Made by a program: the position numbers and the translations under genes. From an uncultured Collinsella sp. (lineage in GTDB: Bacteria > Actinomycetota > Coriobacteriia > Coriobacteriales > Coriobacteriaceae), in NCBI GenBank assembly GCA_900552185.1, contig URYT01000025.1, positions 1-15,897 on the forward strand: a stretch of DNA of 15,897 bases, given 5' to 3'. The notes under the pieces were generated by a model. It saw only the letters and a program-made list of their open reading frames with translations. It had not been told where the DNA came from and searched no databases. How positions within the stretch are numbered: the stretch's first letter is position 1; each line of letters starts with the position of its first letter. This document shows, piece by piece, positions 1-6,043 of this stretch.

Positions 1-542
1 TCGAAGATGTCCTCGTTCTCAAGCCACTGTTCCTGCAGATGTGCACCCGAGGCGAGTTCGTGTTCGACAACCTCGACAAAGCTCGAGGCAGGACAGCCGT
101 ATACATCGACACCGGCATCCAGGTCCTGAATGGCGCGCGTGTAGGCGCCCGAGCGAATGGTGAGGTTGGTGGCGAGCACGCCCACGCGACGCGAGCGGGT
201 GCTGTTGATTGCCGCACGGGCACCCGGCGCGATCACGCCGATCACGGGAACGTCGAGCACCTGCTGGGCCAGACGCAAGGCCGCAGCGGTCGCCGTGTTG
301 CAGGCGATGACCATAATCTTGACGTCGTGCTTCGAAAGCCAACGACCCGCCTGCAACGCAAACGAGCGCACCTCATCCTCGGTACGGGTGCCGTAGGGGC
401 AGCGCTTGGTGTCGCCAAAGTAGTAGACGGACTCGTGCGGCAGCGCCGTCGCAATCGCGCGCGCAACCGTCAGACCGCCCAAACCAGAATCGAACACGCC
501 AATCGGGCGCGTGTCGCCTGCCGGATTCTCGATATCGGACAT
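1..542 (-). CDS. murI: Glutamate racemase, 3' part cut by window edge
   Basis: Cytoplasmic enzyme that interconverts L- and D-glutamate and so supplies D-Glu for peptidoglycan. Translating the minus strand from the ATG at 542 gives about 180 residues with no stop before the edge. Visible family signatures are IGVFDSGLGGLTVA (residues 14-27, with the Asp and Ser of the active site), YFGDTKRCPYGTR (41-53) and VIACNTATA (79-86 region), whose Cys81 is the first catalytic cysteine. The second catalytic cysteine (GCTHYP region) would lie beyond position 1. Racemases are usually about 265 residues, so roughly two thirds is present. A GGTGAGG ribosome site sits directly before the ATG. It starts 51 bp after the stop of the HAD phosphatase gene and is probably co-transcribed with it and murE. 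Identity is secure; only the C-terminus is missing. Confidence 0.93.
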   Translation of the reverse strand, partial: MSDIENPAGDTRPIGVFDSGLGGLTVARAIATALPHESVYYFGDTKRCPYGTRTEDEVRSFALQAGRWLSKHDVKIMVIACNTATAAALRLAQQVLDVPVIGVIAPGARAAINSTRSRRVGVLATNLTIRSGAYTRAIQDLDAGVDVYGCPASSFVEVVEHELASGAHLQEQWLENEDIF

Positions 543-593
543 TACCTCACCAGTCTCTCTCGAAAAGACGTGTCCAAGTGCGGCGACGCCGCG

Positions 594-1505
594 CTACGAA
601 CGCGCCGCGACCAGCAGCTCTGCCGTCGCCGCCCAACCGTCGACAATTTTGCCGCGCGTAACGAAAGCGTTCTCGCAAGCAGCCAGGAACTCGGGCGCGC
701 CGGCGCTCGTCAGGCCATTCTCGACCAGGCAGAACGTGCCCACGTGATCGGCCATGTAGAAGTCGGACTCGGAATCGCCGAGCGCCAACGTCTCCTCGCG
801 CTCGATCCCCAGGTGCTCGCAGAAGCGCGCAATGGCGACGCCTTTGTTGAGACCCGCCGGATTGATATTGAAGGCGCGACCGTCCTCGACGCGATCGAGC
901 TCGAGCGTCGTCGGCTTGGACAGGTGAGTCAGATGGCCGTTGCAAGCCCAGATCAGACCGCAGCCGGCCTCGTCCAGGATGGCCTGGACCTCATCGTCGG
1001 GCACATCGCCGCGCATGCCGACGGTGACCTCACGGTATTTGTAGCCGGTCGACATGTCGTTGTGATACTCGATCTTGTGCGGCCAGCGGGCGAGGATCTT
1101 CTCGCACACGCCGGTCTGCTCGATCACCTGGTGCGGCGTGAGGCCGCAAGGGGAGTCGTAGGGCATGTCGCCGGTCAGATACTCCCAATCGTTGGCTTTG
1201 AGGTCGTACATGACCAGGCCGCCCATCTCGCCGATGTAGGAGTTGAGACCGAGCACGCGCGCGTCCTCGTGGATCATGGTACGGTTGCGGCCCGAGGTGG
1301 GAACCACCTGAATGCCAGCACGAGCGAGCGCCACGACGGCCTCGACGAGTTTGGTCGAGGGGTTGCCGTCGTTGTCGCGCAGCACGCACGAGCCAGGTGC
1401 AAGCATCGTGGCATCCAGGTCGGTAAAGACGTATTTGACCTTGGCCAAGCGCTCGCGCATCTCGCCCGAAAGCTCAGCGACGGTCGGCAGGGTATTGTGG
1501 GACAT
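594..1505 (-). CDS. HAD-superfamily hydrolase, Cof-type phosphatase
   Basis: Predicted soluble phosphatase of the haloacid dehalogenase superfamily, 303 residues from the chosen start. The four HAD motifs are visible: FTDLDAT (nucleophile Asp29 and acid Asp31), TSGR (70-73), Lys221 in LNKGVAI, and GDSESD (243-248). The large cap between motifs II and III is the type IIB arrangement of Cof-like sugar-phosphate phosphatases. The common DLDGT is DLDAT here. I prefer the ATG at 1505 because GGAG lies 5 nt upstream; the in-frame ATG at 1547, which would add 14 residues, has no recognisable ribosome site. The gene lies between murE and murI on the same strand, so a role linked to cell-wall precursors is possible but not shown. 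The substrate cannot be read from the sequence; sugar phosphates, phosphoglycolate or a nucleotide-sugar by-product are all possible. Confidence 0.85.
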   Translation of the reverse strand: MSHNTLPTVAELSGEMRERLAKVKYVFTDLDATMLAPGSCVLRDNDGNPSTKLVEAVVALARAGIQVVPTSGRNRTMIHEDARVLGLNSYIGEMGGLVMYDLKANDWEYLTGDMPYDSPCGLTPHQVIEQTGVCEKILARWPHKIEYHNDMSTGYKYREVTVGMRGDVPDDEVQAILDEAGCGLIWACNGHLTHLSKPTTLELDRVEDGRAFNINPAGLNKGVAIARFCEHLGIEREETLALGDSESDFYMADHVGTFCLVENGLTSAGAPEFLAACENAFVTRGKIVDGWAATAELLVAARS

Positions 1506-1570
1506 GGTTACTCCGTTTACGTAGAAGGGTTTGGACTTGGACGGCATGTTTTGATTGAGGGAACACGCTT

Positions 1571-1603
1571 ATGGCGACAGCGCACTCAGGGCGCCGCCGC
1601 CAT
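1571..1603 (-). other. Strong hairpin just after the murE stop
   Basis: On the minus strand a 13-bp stem (ATGGCGGCGGCGC pairing with GCGCTGTCGCCAT through two G-U pairs) closes a 7-nt loop, 9 nt past the murE stop. No run of T follows, so it is not a standard intrinsic terminator. It may stabilise or tune the transcript between murE and the downstream phosphatase gene. Confidence 0.5.
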
Positions 1604-1612
1604 CATGGTTCA

Positions 1613-3175
1613 TTAGTCAAACTGGGTAACATCGATCAGGCGATTGGCCAGCGAAAGGTCGCTCTCGATGGGCACGAACTCGTCGCCCACGTGCATGAGT
1701 TCCTCGTCACCTTTTGCCAGCAGCAAGACAATGGTGGGAGCATCGGGGTTGACGTACTCCTCGCGCGCCGCCTTGAACGCCGCATGCACAGCGGCTTCGC
1801 GATCGAGGATGATCTTGTTCGGCGTATCGTCGGGAACATGTTCGGCAAGCTCGCGACAGACCTTCATCGGGTCCTCGTGAGCTGGATCCTCGTTCGTAAA
1901 GATCATCAGGTCGGAATACGGTGCGGCCTCGCGTGGCAATTGCTCGCGGCGCTCCTGCGCCTTGCCGCCGGCGGCGCCAAACAGCGCAATGACGGGGCTA
2001 GCGGGAAACGCGCGCTTGACCGACGAGAAAAGCGAACGGAACGAAAGCTGGTTGTGCGCATAGTCAACGACGCAGATCACGCGGCCGTCCTTCGACTCCA
2101 CGACCTCCATGCGGCCCGGCACACGCAGTTTGGAGAGGCCCTTCTTGATAGCCTCGATACCGATGCCGATCTCGCGCGCAGCGGCGATAGCGACCAGCGC
2201 GTTTTCCACGTTAAAGTCGCCCGCGATACCCAGCAGGACCTTCTCCCCCGCCTCGGGCTCGTCGGCGCTCATGCCGTGCAAGTTGAACTCGATGTTAAAG
2301 CCGAGCATGCGGACATCGCTCGCCCACAGGCTTGCCTCGGGATGCTCGACGCCAACGGTCACCAAGCGCTCGGCCGTCGACGCTGCCTCTAGCACACGGT
2401 CAACCTCATCGGTGCCCAGATTCACCACGGCGGTCTTTGCCTGGTCAAAGATCCTAAGCTTGCTCTCAAAATAATCCTCAAACGTGGGGTGTTCGATCGG
2501 CGAGATGTGGTCGCGGCCGATGTTGAGGAAGCACGCCACGTCAAACGGCAGATTCTCGACGCGTTGGTACTTGAGCGCCTGGCTCGAGACCTCCATGACC
2601 ATGGACTGGCGACCGGACGTGCGGCAGTTGGCGATATGGCGCCAGACCTCGGGGGCCTCGGGCGTGGTGTTGGTGCTCTCGTAGCACTCGATACCATCGT
2701 CGGTACTCACCGAGCCGATCATGCCGCAGGACTCGCCCGCCGCCTTGATGATGGACTGGAGCATAAAAGCGGCCGTGGTCTTTCCCTTGGTGCCGGTGAT
2801 GCCCACGATCTTGACGTCGTGGTCGGGACGGTCGTAGACCTCCGGCGGCAACAGGGCCATGGCCGTGCGAACACTATCAACAACCAGCATCGCAGCACCG
2901 CTCTCCTGCGCCAGCGGCTCCAGAGACTCGACCAGAGACTCCTCGCACACAAATGCGACGGCGCCCGCATCGAGCGCCATGCTCAAAAACGCGGGCTTAA
3001 AGGCAGCACCTTTGCAAAAGAATACGTCACCTGCCGAGACCGCGCGCGAATCAAACGAGCAGCCGGTCACGGCGCGCTCGTCAACCTGCTCTGATGCGCG
3101 CAGCTCGCCGCACACATCGAGAAGCTTGGCAAGCGTATCGACCGTGGTCACGGTCGCGGAATCCGAATGGTGCAT
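1613..3175 (-). CDS. murE: UDP-MurNAc-tripeptide synthetase, non-DAP (lysine/ornithine) type
   Basis: ATP-dependent cytoplasmic ligase that adds the third amino acid to UDP-MurNAc-L-Ala-D-Glu. Its 520 residues show the MurE N-domain motif FDSRAVSAGDVFFC (41-54), the P-loop GITGTKGKTT (125-134), the substrate loop STNTTPEAP (167-175), MEVSSQALKYQRV (194-206), NIGRDHISPIEHPTFEDYF (218-236) and VVDYAHN (369-375). The substrate-choosing motif that reads DNPR in diaminopimelate-adding enzymes reads EDPA here (429-432). HISPxEHPTFEDYF and the missing Arg resemble the lysine-adding MurE of staphylococci and streptococci. Lysine or ornithine is therefore more likely than DAP as substrate; that is an inference. 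The start has AAAGGTG upstream. It appears to head a block with the HAD phosphatase and murI. Confidence 0.92.
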   Translation of the reverse strand: MHHSDSATVTTVDTLAKLLDVCGELRASEQVDERAVTGCSFDSRAVSAGDVFFCKGAAFKPAFLSMALDAGAVAFVCEESLVESLEPLAQESGAAMLVVDSVRTAMALLPPEVYDRPDHDVKIVGITGTKGKTTAAFMLQSIIKAAGESCGMIGSVSTDDGIECYESTNTTPEAPEVWRHIANCRTSGRQSMVMEVSSQALKYQRVENLPFDVACFLNIGRDHISPIEHPTFEDYFESKLRIFDQAKTAVVNLGTDEVDRVLEAASTAERLVTVGVEHPEASLWASDVRMLGFNIEFNLHGMSADEPEAGEKVLLGIAGDFNVENALVAIAAAREIGIGIEAIKKGLSKLRVPGRMEVVESKDGRVICVVDYAHNQLSFRSLFSSVKRAFPASPVIALFGAAGGKAQERREQLPREAAPYSDLMIFTNEDPAHEDPMKVCRELAEHVPDDTPNKIILDREAAVHAAFKAAREEYVNPDAPTIVLLLAKGDEELMHVGDEFVPIESDLSLANRLIDVTQFD

Positions 3176-3209
3176 CTTTCACCTTTCTCAGCCATTTGGC
3201 AGGGACGGT

Positions 3210-3215
3210 TTTATA
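3210..3215 (-). promoter_or_regulatory. Candidate -10 box for murE
   Basis: TATAAA on the minus strand, about 35 nt before the murE start and just downstream of the asnB terminator. No convincing -35 box stands at the expected distance. A promoter is expected here because the terminator should separate murE from asnB. Confidence 0.35.
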
Positions 3216-3235
3216 GTAACTGAAACGCACCCACG

Positions 3236-3260
3236 CAAAAACGGCTCCCGGAGGAGCCGT
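3236..3260 (-). terminator. Intrinsic terminator of asnB
   Basis: On the minus strand ACGGCTCC, a 4-nt loop and GGAGCCGT form a perfect 8-bp stem followed directly by TTTTTG. It lies about 27 nt past the asnB stop and ends that transcript before murE. Confidence 0.88.
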
Positions 3261-3286
3261 TACGCGCAGGCGTTCGTAAGCCGAGG

Positions 3287-5167
3287 CTAGGCAGCCTGAA
3301 CAGCGGGCTGGTCCTCGTCGATAAAGAAGCGCTTGTACCACACTAGGAACACGAGCGGCGTATAGATCTTGCGCTGGAAATCGCCCTTGCCCGCAAAGTG
3401 CAGATCGAGCAGGTGCATGAGCTCGTCGGTATTGAAGAACTCGCTTGCCCACGGCGCGGTGAAGTACTCCTTGACATAGTCGTACCACTTTTGCTCGCGC
3501 AGCCAGTAGACAATCGGCACCGGGAAGCCCACCTTGGGACGGGTGGCCCACTCATCGGGCAGCGACTTGTTGGCAGCGTGGCGGAGTACCTGCTTGTTGC
3601 CGTTCTCGTTGATGCGGTAGCGATCGGGAATGTGCTCGGCGAACTCCATGACTTTGCGGTCCAGGAAGGGCACGCGCAGCTCCAGCGAGTGCGCCATGCA
3701 CATCTTGTCGGCCTTGAGCAGAATGTCGCCCGGGAGCCACATGTTCATGTCCAGGTACTGCTTCTTGACCAGCTCGGGCTGACCCTTCACGCGCGCATAG
3801 ATGGGAGCGGCAAGCTCGAAGGCGCCATCGCCGGTGTTGTACTCGGGCTTGAGCACGCCGTCGACCTCGCGCTCCGGCCATACCAGAGCCTGTCCCAGGA
3901 ACGACTTCTCGGGGATCTCGGCACCCTTGACCAGGAAGTTATGTCCCTTGAAGTACGGCATATGCAGCGCCAGGTTACCGAGCGCGCGACGGATGGGCAG
4001 CGGCACCATCTTTTTGTACTTGCGCACCGGGACCGTGTCCTCGTAGTAGGCGTAGCCGCCAAAGAGCTCGTCGGCGCCTTCGCCCGAAAGCACGACGGTA
4101 ACGTCCTTGCGGGCCATCTCGGCCAAGAACCACAGCGGCACGGAAGACAGGTTGGACTGCGGCTCGTCCATGTGATACTGGATGTCCTCGAGCGCACCGA
4201 AGAACTCGTCGGCGGTAATCATCTTGCGAACGTTCTCGACGCCGAGCTTATCGGAAAGCTCCTTGGCGTAGTTGGTCTCGTTGAAGTTCTTGTAGTCAAA
4301 GCCCACCGAGAAGGTCTTGTCGGGCATGAGGCAAGCGGCGATGTAGCTGGAGTCGACGCCACCGGAGAGGAACGACGCGACCTTGACGTCGGCGATGCGA
4401 TGGGCCTCGACGCTCTCGTGCACGACCTCGTCCAGCTCATCGACATACTCTTCGAACGGCTTCTCGACGGCAGAGTAATCGCAATCCCAGTAACGCTCGA
4501 TGTTCATCTTGCCGGTCGGGATATCGACGGTAAAGTAGTGCGCCGGCGGCAGCTTGTAGACACCCTCGAAGAAGGTCTCCTCGGTTGCCGAATACTGCAG
4601 CGTCATGTACGGACGCAGAGCCTTTTTGTTGACCGCCTTGTGGAAGTGCGGGTAGTCCAGGAAGCTCTTGATCTCGGAACCAAAGAGCACGCCCGGAGCG
4701 CCGTCGCCCGCATCGGCCATGGGATAGTAGTAGAGCGGCTTGATGCCAAAGATGTCGCGGGCGCCAAAAAGCTTGTTCTTCTTTTTGTCCCAGATGACGA
4801 AGGCGTACATACCGCGCAGGCGATCGAGAACGGCCTCGCCCCACTCCTCGTAGCCGTGCAGGAGGCTCTCGGTGTCGGCGCCGCAGTGGAACTTGTAGCC
4901 CTTGGCCTCGAGCTCAGAACGGAGTTCTTGGAAGTTGTAGATCTCGCCGTTGAAGACAATGACGACGCTACCGTCCTCGTTGGCCATGGGTTGGGCGCCA
5001 GCCTCGGTCAGGTCGAGGATCGACAGGCGGCGGAAGCCGAGGGCAACGCGGCCGTCGATAAACTGACCGCCCATGTCGGGACCGCGATGGACGATGCGGT
5101 CCATCATCTTGGTGAGCACCTCGGATTGGTTATCCGTCCCACCGACAAAACCGACAAAACCGCACAT
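3287..5167 (-). CDS. asnB: Asparagine synthetase (glutamine-hydrolysing)
   Basis: Makes asparagine from aspartate, ATP and glutamine. The 626 residues fit the usual 600-640. The N-terminal Ntn glutaminase domain begins MCGFVGF, with Cys2 as the nucleophile, followed by RRLSILDL (46-53), NGEIYNF (73-79) and GADTE (96-100). The C-terminal synthetase domain carries the PP-loop FLSGGVDSS (266-274) and later LSGEGADELFGGY. A GAGGGG ribosome site lies 7 nt before the ATG. The gene is monocistronic: it has its own terminator and stands next to a divergent tRNA. AsnB-like proteins in some Gram-positives amidate peptidoglycan precursors instead of making free asparagine. The gene lies next to murE, so that alternative deserves mention, but the sequence alone does not decide it. 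Confidence 0.93.
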   Translation of the reverse strand: MCGFVGFVGGTDNQSEVLTKMMDRIVHRGPDMGGQFIDGRVALGFRRLSILDLTEAGAQPMANEDGSVVIVFNGEIYNFQELRSELEAKGYKFHCGADTESLLHGYEEWGEAVLDRLRGMYAFVIWDKKKNKLFGARDIFGIKPLYYYPMADAGDGAPGVLFGSEIKSFLDYPHFHKAVNKKALRPYMTLQYSATEETFFEGVYKLPPAHYFTVDIPTGKMNIERYWDCDYSAVEKPFEEYVDELDEVVHESVEAHRIADVKVASFLSGGVDSSYIAACLMPDKTFSVGFDYKNFNETNYAKELSDKLGVENVRKMITADEFFGALEDIQYHMDEPQSNLSSVPLWFLAEMARKDVTVVLSGEGADELFGGYAYYEDTVPVRKYKKMVPLPIRRALGNLALHMPYFKGHNFLVKGAEIPEKSFLGQALVWPEREVDGVLKPEYNTGDGAFELAAPIYARVKGQPELVKKQYLDMNMWLPGDILLKADKMCMAHSLELRVPFLDRKVMEFAEHIPDRYRINENGNKQVLRHAANKSLPDEWATRPKVGFPVPIVYWLREQKWYDYVKEYFTAPWASEFFNTDELMHLLDLHFAGKGDFQRKIYTPLVFLVWYKRFFIDEDQPAVQAA

Positions 5168-5218
5168 ATACTATCCCCTCTGCTGTTGCTAGGCATCAAA
5201 TCGAATCAGTAGCTTTTG

Positions 5219-5224
5219 AGTATA
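5219..5224 (-). promoter_or_regulatory. Candidate -10 box for asnB
   Basis: TATACT on the minus strand, about 52 nt upstream of the asnB ATG, in the spacer between the divergent asnB and tRNA-Val genes. The -35 position is not recognisable, so this is a weak call. Confidence 0.35.
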
Positions 5225-5336
5225 CCCGAGGGCGTAAAGAGGGGCGGAATGTTCAGGCAATCTCAACTGAATCAGCTCCGCTGTGACACGCGCGAGTCAC
5301 CTTTAATGGATATGAGGTGAATGAGGCGATTGTTTT

Positions 5337-5344
5337 GCTATACT
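5337..5344 (+). promoter_or_regulatory. Extended -10 promoter of tRNA-Val
   Basis: TGCTATACT is an extended -10 element ending about 10 nt before the first base of the tRNA, which puts the transcription start only a few bases upstream of the mature 5' end. The -35 region (GTGAAT at 16 bp spacing) is poor. Confidence 0.6.
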
Positions 5345-5354
5345 CTCTCCGCAC

Positions 5355-5430
5355 GGGCGATTGGCGCAACGGTTAGCGCAGGTGCTTTACACGCACAAGG
5401 CTGGGGGTTCGAATCCCTCATCGCCCACCA
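5355..5430 (+). tRNA. tRNA-Val, anticodon UAC
   Basis: The 76-nt sequence folds as a full cloverleaf. The acceptor stem is GGGCGAT with ATCGCCC, the D-stem is GCGC with GCGC, the anticodon loop is TTTACAC with anticodon TAC, the variable loop has 5 nt, and the T-arm is GGGGG, TTCGAAT, CCCTC. The 3' CCA is encoded. The anticodon stem opens with a G-A mismatch (27-43). It is the only plus-strand gene in the window and reads GUA-type valine codons. An extended -10 promoter precedes it and an intrinsic terminator follows. Confidence 0.93.
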
Positions 5431-5499
5431 CTGATTTGATAGGCTCCCAGCAATGGGGGCCTTTCTTTTTTGGACCCATCGCAGAGGGATTCGAACCCG
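5413..5499 (+). repeat. Direct repeat copy 1: tRNA-Val 3' end plus terminator
   Basis: These 87 nt run from the T-stem of tRNA-Val through CCA, the terminator and an inverted T-arm sequence (GGGATTCGAACCC at 5486-5498). They recur at 5600-5686 with no net insertion or deletion. The first 22 bases are identical in both copies; the rest is similar and keeps the same hairpin layout. Confidence 0.85.
5442..5471 (+). terminator. Intrinsic terminator of tRNA-Val
   Basis: GGCTCCCA, GCAA and TGGGGGCC form an 8-bp stem with a tetraloop (one G-U pair), followed by TTTCTTTTTT. It starts 11 nt after the tRNA CCA. Confidence 0.9.
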
Positions 5500-5511
5500 A
5501 CAGGGTGCGAA

Positions 5512-5591
5512 GCTGAGGAAACGCGAAGCGTTTTCCAGCGCAGCACGCGAGGAGCGGAGCGACGAAGCGGGACGCGGGCGGCGCCAGCCGC
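5512..5591 (+). repeat. GC-rich palindromic spacer between the two repeat copies
   Basis: Non-coding and purine/GC-rich, with two clear hairpins. At 5512-5539 GCTG..CAGC encloses GGAAACGC, GAA, GCGTTTTCC. At 5578-5591 GCGGC, GCCA, GCCGC forms a short stem. Short GCG/GAGCG words repeat between them. No reading frame here has a ribosome site or recognisable protein. Confidence 0.55.
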
Positions 5592-5599
5592 ACGCGGAC

Positions 5600-5686
5600 A
5601 TCCCTCATCGCCCACCACTGAATTGTTAGGCCTCCAGCGATGGAGGCCTTTCCTTTTTCAGGCCCAGCGCATGGGATTCGAACCCG
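5600..5686 (+). repeat. Direct repeat copy 2: orphan tRNA-Val 3' end
   Basis: Second copy of the block at 5413-5499, exactly 187 bp downstream. It begins at the 3' half of the T-stem and includes the acceptor 3' strand and CCA, but has no tRNA body. It is the pattern expected of an attachment-site scar or of slippage/recombination at a tRNA gene. Confidence 0.8.
5629..5658 (+). terminator. Second, duplicated intrinsic terminator
   Basis: GGCCTCCA, GCGA and TGGAGGCC give a perfect 8-bp stem followed by TTTCCTTTTT. It has the same design as the tRNA-Val terminator but differs in stem bases by compensating changes, which suggests the hairpin has been kept by selection. Confidence 0.75.
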
Positions 5687-5710
5687 CCAGCACGTCTGTC
5701 ACAAAGGCCG

Positions 5711-5927
5711 TGGTCAAAAAATGGCAAAAATGAGTACTGCTACTTTGTTTACAACATATAAATAGACAGTATTTGCTTAAGTTACGCAACATATGTCCAT
5801 TATAAGGACTAACAGTTGGATCAAAATCGTGCTTTCATCGCCATTTCGACTTGCTATCTGGCCTTATTAGTCCAAAATTGCTGCTACCAAATCGGTAACA
5901 GTACTCATATTTGATGTTTTTTGACCA
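5711..5927. repeat. AT-rich 217-bp element with long terminal inverted repeats
   Basis: The ends are imperfect inverted repeats: 5712-5739 and 5899-5926 match at 24 of 28 positions after reverse complementing, and both carry GGTCAAAAAA at the outside and ATGAGTACTG at the inside. One further outer pair (T5711/A5927) matches. The interior is much richer in A+T than the surrounding DNA and holds smaller pairings: GTCC..GGAC at 5795-5809, GGACTAA/TTAGTCC at 5806-5812 and 5867-5873, and TACC..GGTA at 5884-5896. It has no open reading frame and I see no clear target-site duplication. It could be a non-autonomous miniature inverted-repeat element or a structured regulatory/RNA locus. Confidence 0.65.
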
Positions 5928-5958
5928 GCAGGTCTCCCTGCCTTAGCAAATCTAAGGC
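5928..5958. other. Two abutting hairpins after the inverted-repeat element
   Basis: GCAGG, TCTC, CCTGC (5928-5941) is followed at once by GCCTTAG, CAAAT, CTAAGGC (5940-5958). Read from the minus strand they lie past the argD stop and could act as the end of the arg transcript, although neither has a good T-run. From 5959 to 6043 I see nothing distinct. Confidence 0.45.
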
Positions 5959-6043
5959 AAAACGGGCTCCAGGCCGCTGAATCATGCCGCATAGGGCACG
6001 TCCGCAGTCCGGAACCCGGTCCAAATTGAGTTATTGCGCCGCG

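Noticed and set aside
1506..1547. Longer N-terminus for the HAD phosphatase
   Set aside because: No ribosome site before 1547, while GGAG stands 5 nt before the ATG at 1505.
39..1616. Long plus-strand open frame of 525 codons
   Set aside because: It is antisense to murI and the HAD gene, which have clear motifs and ribosome sites. The translation is low-complexity Arg/Val/Ala typical of GC-rich shadows.
3398..5212. Long plus-strand open frame of 604 codons
   Set aside because: It lies opposite asnB for nearly its whole length, with no ribosome site and no domain; a GC-driven shadow.
5338..5618. Several small minus-strand frames over the tRNA region
   Set aside because: They are translations of antisense tRNA and the palindromic spacer (the familiar GDEGFEPP-type artefact).
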